DNA of 64,000 bases from contig NZ_JABBFO010000013.1 in NCBI RefSeq assembly GCF_018494035.1, positions 28,291-92,290 of the forward strand, in the 5' to 3' direction. Shown here in pieces: positions 60,052 to 64,000 of this stretch. The position numbers were made by a program, and so were the translations under genes. Position 1 is the stretch's first letter, and each line of letters starts with the position of its first letter. The DNA is from Rosenbergiella australiborealis. GTDB lineage: Bacteria; Pseudomonadota; Gammaproteobacteria; Enterobacterales; Enterobacteriaceae. Below the pieces are notes generated by a model. It did not search any database and was not told where the DNA came from. It worked only from the letters and a program-made list of their open reading frames with translations.

Positions 60052-60807
60052 TTACACCAACCGAGTAGTGTGCCAGACCGGTTTCTCTGTCACAGTGTGA
60101 TAAGGAGGACGATTTAAACTATAAGCCATAGTCATCGCATCAAGCATCGACCACAGGATATCGAGTTTAAATTGTAGAATCTCAAGCATGCGGGCCTGTT
60201 TTTCCGCCGTATCGAAGATAGCCAAGGCCAATGATAAACCATGCTCAACATCTCGACGAGCTTGACCTAAGCGGCTACGAAAGTAGAAATACCCCTCTTG
60301 TTTAATCCAAGGGTAGTGCTGAGGCCAACTATCTAAACGTGATTGATGAATTTGCGGCGCAAATAACTCAGTGAGTGAGCTACAGGCAGCCTCTTGCCAA
60401 TTAGCACGACGTGCAAAATTAACATAAGCATCGACCGCAAAACGAACGCCGGGTAATACATGTTGTTCAGAAAGAAGCTCTTCTCGCCGCAAACCGACCG
60501 CTTCACCTAATTGTAACCATGCCTCAATCCCTCCTTCACTATCACCATAGCCATCATGATCGAGAATACGCTGGACCCATTGGCGTCTAACATTTGGGTC
60601 AGGACAATTTGCCATGATTGCCGCATCCTTTAGGGGGATGTTAGTTTGATAATAAAAACGGTTTGCTACCCATCCCTTAATTTGTTCTTGTGTTGCTTGG
60701 CCATTATGCATGGCAATATGATAAGGATGATGAATATGATAATAAGCCCCTTTCGCACGAAGGGCTTGTTCAAAAGCGTCTGGTGTTAGCGTTTCGCTGA
60801 TCTGCAT
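60052..60807 (-). CDS. pqqC: Pyrroloquinoline-quinone synthase PqqC
   Basis: Cofactorless oxidase that closes the ring and performs the final eight-electron oxidation to PQQ. 251 residues from ATG 60807 ([20 protein letters not shown]), exactly the Klebsiella length; a longer reading from 60852 is rejected. Active-site text [20 protein letters not shown]-like, [13 protein letters not shown] and [15 protein letters not shown] is conserved. One base after pqqB. Confidence 0.97.
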   Translation of the reverse strand: MQISETLTPDAFEQALRAKGAYYHIHHPYHIAMHNGQATQEQIKGWVANRFYYQTNIPLKDAAIMANCPDPNVRRQWVQRILDHDGYGDSEGGIEAWLQLGEAVGLRREELLSEQHVLPGVRFAVDAYVNFARRANWQEAACSSLTELFAPQIHQSRLDSWPQHYPWIKQEGYFYFRSRLGQARRDVEHGLSLALAIFDTAEKQARMLEILQFKLDILWSMLDAMTMAYSLNRPPYHTVTEKPVWHTTRLV

Positions 60808-60808
60808 T

Positions 60809-61726
60809 TTATTCTCCCAATGTGATTTCCATTCCATCCCAACTGACTTCAATGCCTGCTTGATTAAGACTAGCTCTTTCTGGGGATGATTCGTTAAGTA
60901 TTGGGTTAGTATTATTGATGTGGATTAAGATTTTACGTTTTGCTTTCAGGGTAGCCAGCATGGCGATCATGCCCTGCTCTTCGCTGAGCGCCAAATGGCC
61001 CATTGCTTTACCGGTATTATGTCCGACACCGGTTGCCATTAATTCATTATCTTGCCAGACCGTGCCATCAATAAGTAAACAATCGGCTTTTTGCAGCCAA
61101 GGCAAAATTACCTCATCAGGTTCGCCTAAACCCGGTGCATAAAGTAAGCTCTGATTGGAAGATTCATCTTCGATAAATAAAGCGACATTGTGACCGGGTA
61201 ATGGCTTATCTCGCCAAGGTGAATAAGGCGGCGCATTACTCATAATCGGGATGGGCGTAAAGCGTAATTGGCGACATACCTGCGTTTTGAAGGATTCCAT
61301 CGGCGTAATCGGATGATGAAGCAATCCGCCATTCCAATGCTTTAACATTGGAAAAATTGGGAAGCCGGTAGACAAATCGTCATGGACCTCATCAGTGCAC
61401 CATACCCGATGAGGACAGCCCTCACGAAGACTTAATAGACCGGTACTGTGGTCGATCTGACTATCAGTGAGAATAATATCTCCAACTGTCGTCCCGCGTA
61501 AGCAGCCCTGTTTGACAAATTCTGGTGTGTGTCTAATTTGCTCAGAGATATCGGGAGAGGCATTACATAATACCCAATCTTGTCGATTATCACTGATCAT
61601 TATCGATGATTGGGTACGAGGTCGTGCAGGGAGAGTACCATCGCGTACACCCTGACAGTTGGTACAGTTACAATTCCATTGGGGAAAACCACCACCGGCG
61701 GCAGAACCTAGTACTTTGATAAACAT
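60809..61726 (-). CDS. pqqB: PQQ biosynthesis protein PqqB
   Basis: 305 residues from ATG 61726 ([20 protein letters not shown]); the frame opens upstream through the pqqA-pqqB hairpin, which I exclude. Metallo-beta-lactamase fold with CNCTNCQG structural zinc site and [16 protein letters not shown]. Proposed to hydroxylate the Tyr of the Glu-Tyr dipeptide. Confidence 0.96.
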   Translation of the reverse strand: MFIKVLGSAAGGGFPQWNCNCTNCQGVRDGTLPARPRTQSSIMISDNRQDWVLCNASPDISEQIRHTPEFVKQGCLRGTTVGDIILTDSQIDHSTGLLSLREGCPHRVWCTDEVHDDLSTGFPIFPMLKHWNGGLLHHPITPMESFKTQVCRQLRFTPIPIMSNAPPYSPWRDKPLPGHNVALFIEDESSNQSLLYAPGLGEPDEVILPWLQKADCLLIDGTVWQDNELMATGVGHNTGKAMGHLALSEEQGMIAMLATLKAKRKILIHINNTNPILNESSPERASLNQAGIEVSWDGMEITLGE

Positions 61727-61753
61727 AGAAGAGTCGATATAAAGAGAGGAAGA

Positions 61754-61775
61754 TGCCTGTACCGAAGTACAGGCA
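61754..61775 (-). promoter_or_regulatory. Hairpin between pqqA and pqqB
   Basis: Perfect nine-base stem TGCCTGTAC-CGAA-GTACAGGCA with a tetraloop, 12 bases after the pqqA stop and 27 bases before the pqqB start. No U run. It probably protects or limits transcripts so that more PqqA peptide than enzyme is made. Confidence 0.6.
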
Positions 61776-61787
61776 AAGATGTACAAC

Positions 61788-61859
61788 TTAGCGGTTAGAG
61801 ATGTACAGAGTGATTTCCATACCTAAACGCATATCTTCAAATTCTGGTTTTTTCCACAT
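61788..61859 (-). CDS. pqqA: PQQ precursor peptide PqqA
   Basis: 23 residues, [20 protein letters not shown] plus SNR. Glu15 and Tyr19, the two residues that become PQQ, are in the invariant spacing E-x3-Y. A GAGG ribosome binding site lies just upstream. Too short for standard ORF thresholds; identified by its sequence and position before pqqB. Confidence 0.97.
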   Translation of the reverse strand: MWKKPEFEDMRLGMEITLYISNR

Positions 61860-61966
61860 AGTGATATCCTCATTATTATCATTTCAGTAATCGTTGATTA
61901 CCTTGAAGGTGTAAATGTTGCGCTAATGTTTCTCCGAGGTCAACAGTAAATCAAAATTAATCAGAA

Positions 61967-62986
61967 TTATTGACCCCAGGTGCTCTCTAGTACTCTAAAC
62001 CAATTTTTATGACTGATTTTTTCTATACTTTTTTCGGAGACACCGCGTTTCATTAAACATTCTACAATTAAGGGTAAACCCGTTACATCTTTCAAACTTT
62101 TTGGTACCGATACACCATCAAAGTCTGAGCCAAAAGCAAGATGATCATCCCCAATAAGCGTCAATACATAGAGAAAATGATCCACCAAAACTTCAATATC
62201 AGTATCTTCAGAGCGTAAGCCATCAGGACGGATAAACGCATTTCCAAAATTAATACCGACGACGCCCCCACTATCACGAATTGCCAAGAGCTGTTGGTCA
62301 GTTAGGTTACGAGGTTGGGCACAAAGCTGATGGACCGAAGAGTGAGTGGCAACCAGAGGATGCTTAGACAGAGTAGCAACTTGCCAAAACGTTTTTTCGT
62401 TCATATGTGAACAATCGATGAGCATACGTTTATCCGATAATTGAGTAATAAGCTCTTTCCCGGCGCTCGTCAACGCTGAACCACTGTCCGGTGACCCAGG
62501 GAATCCACCTGTGACACCTTCCCCGTAAATATTTGGCGTATTCCAAAATGGCCCTAAACTTCTGACTCCCGCTTCATAAAACATGTTTAACATATCGCTA
62601 CCAACAGCAAGTGCATCGGCTCCCTCTATATGAGCGATCACCGCAAATACGTTATTTTTCTTACATTGATAAAGCTCGGCGGCTGAAGTACAAAGTTTCA
62701 CTCTACCATTAGAGAGGTTAACGAGCTCTTTCAGTATCGCAAGCTGCTCCCACATGACCGCCAAAGGATTACTCAGTTTTTCAGCGTGTTGCGGGTACTT
62801 TTCAGCAATATAATGCTTAGGTGGGATAAAAATAGCAAAGATCCCCCCGATTAAACCTGCCCGTTGTATCCGAGGAAAATCAAGATGCCCTTGCTCAATA
62901 CCACTAAAAAAAGCAGTTGGATTGCTGGAATAATTCAGCCATAAATTAAGCAGCAAGTCATTATGGCCATCAAAAAAGGTCATCAT
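61967..62986 (-). CDS. Membrane dipeptidase (peptidase M19)
   Basis: 339 residues. Renal-dipeptidase family: FFDGHNDLLLNLW (first zinc His/Asp), LIDCSHMNEKTFW, PLVATHSSVHQL, GSDFDGV near the C-terminus. No signal peptide despite the family name. It is upstream of pqqA on the same strand, 107 bases away. Such dipeptidases adjoin pqq operons in other bacteria, so a role in peptide turnover during PQQ maturation is plausible (inference). Confidence 0.88.
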   Translation of the reverse strand: MMTFFDGHNDLLLNLWLNYSSNPTAFFSGIEQGHLDFPRIQRAGLIGGIFAIFIPPKHYIAEKYPQHAEKLSNPLAVMWEQLAILKELVNLSNGRVKLCTSAAELYQCKKNNVFAVIAHIEGADALAVGSDMLNMFYEAGVRSLGPFWNTPNIYGEGVTGGFPGSPDSGSALTSAGKELITQLSDKRMLIDCSHMNEKTFWQVATLSKHPLVATHSSVHQLCAQPRNLTDQQLLAIRDSGGVVGINFGNAFIRPDGLRSEDTDIEVLVDHFLYVLTLIGDDHLAFGSDFDGVSVPKSLKDVTGLPLIVECLMKRGVSEKSIEKISHKNWFRVLESTWGQ

Positions 62987-62997
62987 CCATTCCTTTA

Positions 62998-63786
62998 TTA
63001 GAGAAAACTGAATTCGGCAAGCAGTGGATTATGATCAGACGCTTCTGTTTTCAATACTACAGCTCGCTCAAGAGCGATATTACGATAAAAGATAAAATCA
63101 AGAGGGCGTCCGAATGCTGTTCGACGAAAGTCATGCTCAAAGCTGACTTCTTGCAAGTGATGTTTGCGGGTAAAGTGGTAAAGCACCTTACTTCTTGGCT
63201 GACTCCATGCATTAAAATCCCCTCCCATTAACACCGGCCCCTGGTGATGTTGTATGTGCTCGCCTACTGTATCCAGTTGTTTTTTATAGATATCAATACC
63301 TAAACTAAAGTTCACTGCATGGATATTTACAGCCATTAACATTTGCCCATTAGGCATGGGATAAACCGTGATCAGTGCCGACTTTGCTAAACGTAATAAA
63401 GGTTCACGTTCGCGTAATGGGCAACAGAAGATGGGCGTACTTTTTGCCAGTGTCATCACTCCTGAGGGATGCTGAGGAAATGATAAGGCAGGGACTTGAT
63501 CAACACCAATAAAATGGCAGGTAGCAAAAGTGACTAATTCAGGGGTAGTTTGTGCTTCTTGCAACATAACTAAGTGGCTATCTTTGCCGAAATCGGTGAT
63601 AACAGACTGCCATTGCGCGCGTTGTTGTTTAAATATATTCCAAACAAGCACTTTTAGTTTTTTGTAGTCGGGCAATAATGTGCCTTCCGGTAATCGATGA
63701 ACATAAGGAAATCGATGTTCCGGTGGGAATACCTGTTTTGCAGGTTGCCCGGCGGTATAACGCATAGCAAATATCTTTTTTCGCAC
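62998..63786 (-). CDS. yafD: YafD endonuclease/exonuclease/phosphatase-family protein
   Basis: 262 residues, matching E. coli YafD from the start ([20 protein letters not shown]). EEP motifs: [39 protein letters not shown] and the final [10 protein letters not shown]. Substrate unknown. Only 11 bases before the dipeptidase gene. In E. coli yafD lies between the aspU tRNA and mltD, matching the tRNA-Asp at the right edge here. Confidence 0.92.
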   Translation of the reverse strand: MRKKIFAMRYTAGQPAKQVFPPEHRFPYVHRLPEGTLLPDYKKLKVLVWNIFKQQRAQWQSVITDFGKDSHLVMLQEAQTTPELVTFATCHFIGVDQVPALSFPQHPSGVMTLAKSTPIFCCPLREREPLLRLAKSALITVYPMPNGQMLMAVNIHAVNFSLGIDIYKKQLDTVGEHIQHHQGPVLMGGDFNAWSQPRSKVLYHFTRKHHLQEVSFEHDFRRTAFGRPLDFIFYRNIALERAVVLKTEASDHNPLLAEFSFL

Positions 63787-63891
63787 GCTGAAGCTGCCCC
63801 TGATTTAGGAATGATTCTCCATAATAGTACCAGCCTATTTAAAAACAATGATGATAAAACAAGCTTTCCACGAAAAAATTTAGAATGCAAA

Positions 63892-63919
63892 AAACCCATG
63901 CTATTTCTAGCATGAGTTT
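63892..63919 (-). terminator. Terminator after the second tRNA-Asp
   Basis: CATGCTA (63897-63903) pairs with TAGCATG (63908-63914); an A run on plus gives a T run on the minus strand. Confidence 0.6.
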
Positions 63920-63930
63920 CTTAAAATAAG

Positions 63931-64000
63931 TGGCGGAACGGACGGGGCTCGAACCCGCGACCCCCTGCGTGACAGGCAGGTATTCTAACCAACTGAACTA
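63931..64000 (-). tRNA. aspU: tRNA-Asp (GUC), cut by the window edge
   Basis: The 3' 70 bases of a tRNA identical to 51877-51946, CCA included; the 5' seven bases lie outside. By E. coli synteny it is the tRNA at the end of an rRNA operon, so a 5S gene is expected just to the right. Confidence 0.93.

Overview
The window is a chromosomal segment of an Enterobacterales bacterium, most likely Erwiniaceae or a close relative. The evidence is blocks of E. coli-like gene order (mltF-tadA; yfhL-acpS-pdxJ-recO-era-rnc-lepB-lepA-rseCBA-rpoE; grpE/nadK-recN-bamE-rnfH-ratA-smpB-ssrA; mltD-gloB-yafS-rnhA-dnaQ-tRNA-Asp), the tmRNA tag ANDENYALAA, and a pqqABCDEF operon. A nectar- or plant-associated genus such as Rosenbergiella or Tatumella is a guess from gene content only.

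Layout. 1-22250 is mostly housekeeping: cell-wall turnover, tRNA editing, B6 and CoA-dependent priming, GTPases, RNase III, signal peptidase, the sigma-E operon, DNA repair, NAD kinase and trans-translation. It is interrupted at 2165-3450 by a decayed effector gene with a surviving immunity-like lipoprotein. nadB and grcA, which flank trmN6/srmB in E. coli, are missing from their usual places.

22250-32600, immediately downstream of ssrA, is a mosaic of degraded P4-type satellite elements. It shows integrase stumps, two alpha helicase remnants, several copies of a GTATAC-containing int upstream region and of an iteron-type noncoding module. Each unit carries a small cargo of apparent toxin and immunity genes. 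Most toxins are frameshifted while the partner genes are intact.

32600-48000 holds lptGF and ytfJ, and then the most interesting block: a bacterial sphingolipid (ceramide) pathway. It has a fatty acyl-AMP ligase, a CerR-like reductase, a dedicated ACP and serine palmitoyltransferase in one overlapping operon. Divergent to it is a bCerS-type ceramide N-acyltransferase, followed by a DgkA-type lipid kinase. Close by are three paralogous P-loop kinases of unknown substrate, an LpxO-like Fe(II)/2-oxoglutarate hydroxylase, a MOP-family flippase and a CHAD-like protein. Together they look like a complete route to a phosphorylated and possibly hydroxylated ceramide, which is unusual for Enterobacterales.

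48000-64000 has small lipoproteins, the BtsT pyruvate transporter with YjiX, tRNA-Asp, the dnaQ-mltD block, the pqqABCDEF operon with an M19 dipeptidase and yafD, and a second tRNA-Asp cut by the window edge. By E. coli synteny an rRNA operon probably lies just beyond that edge.
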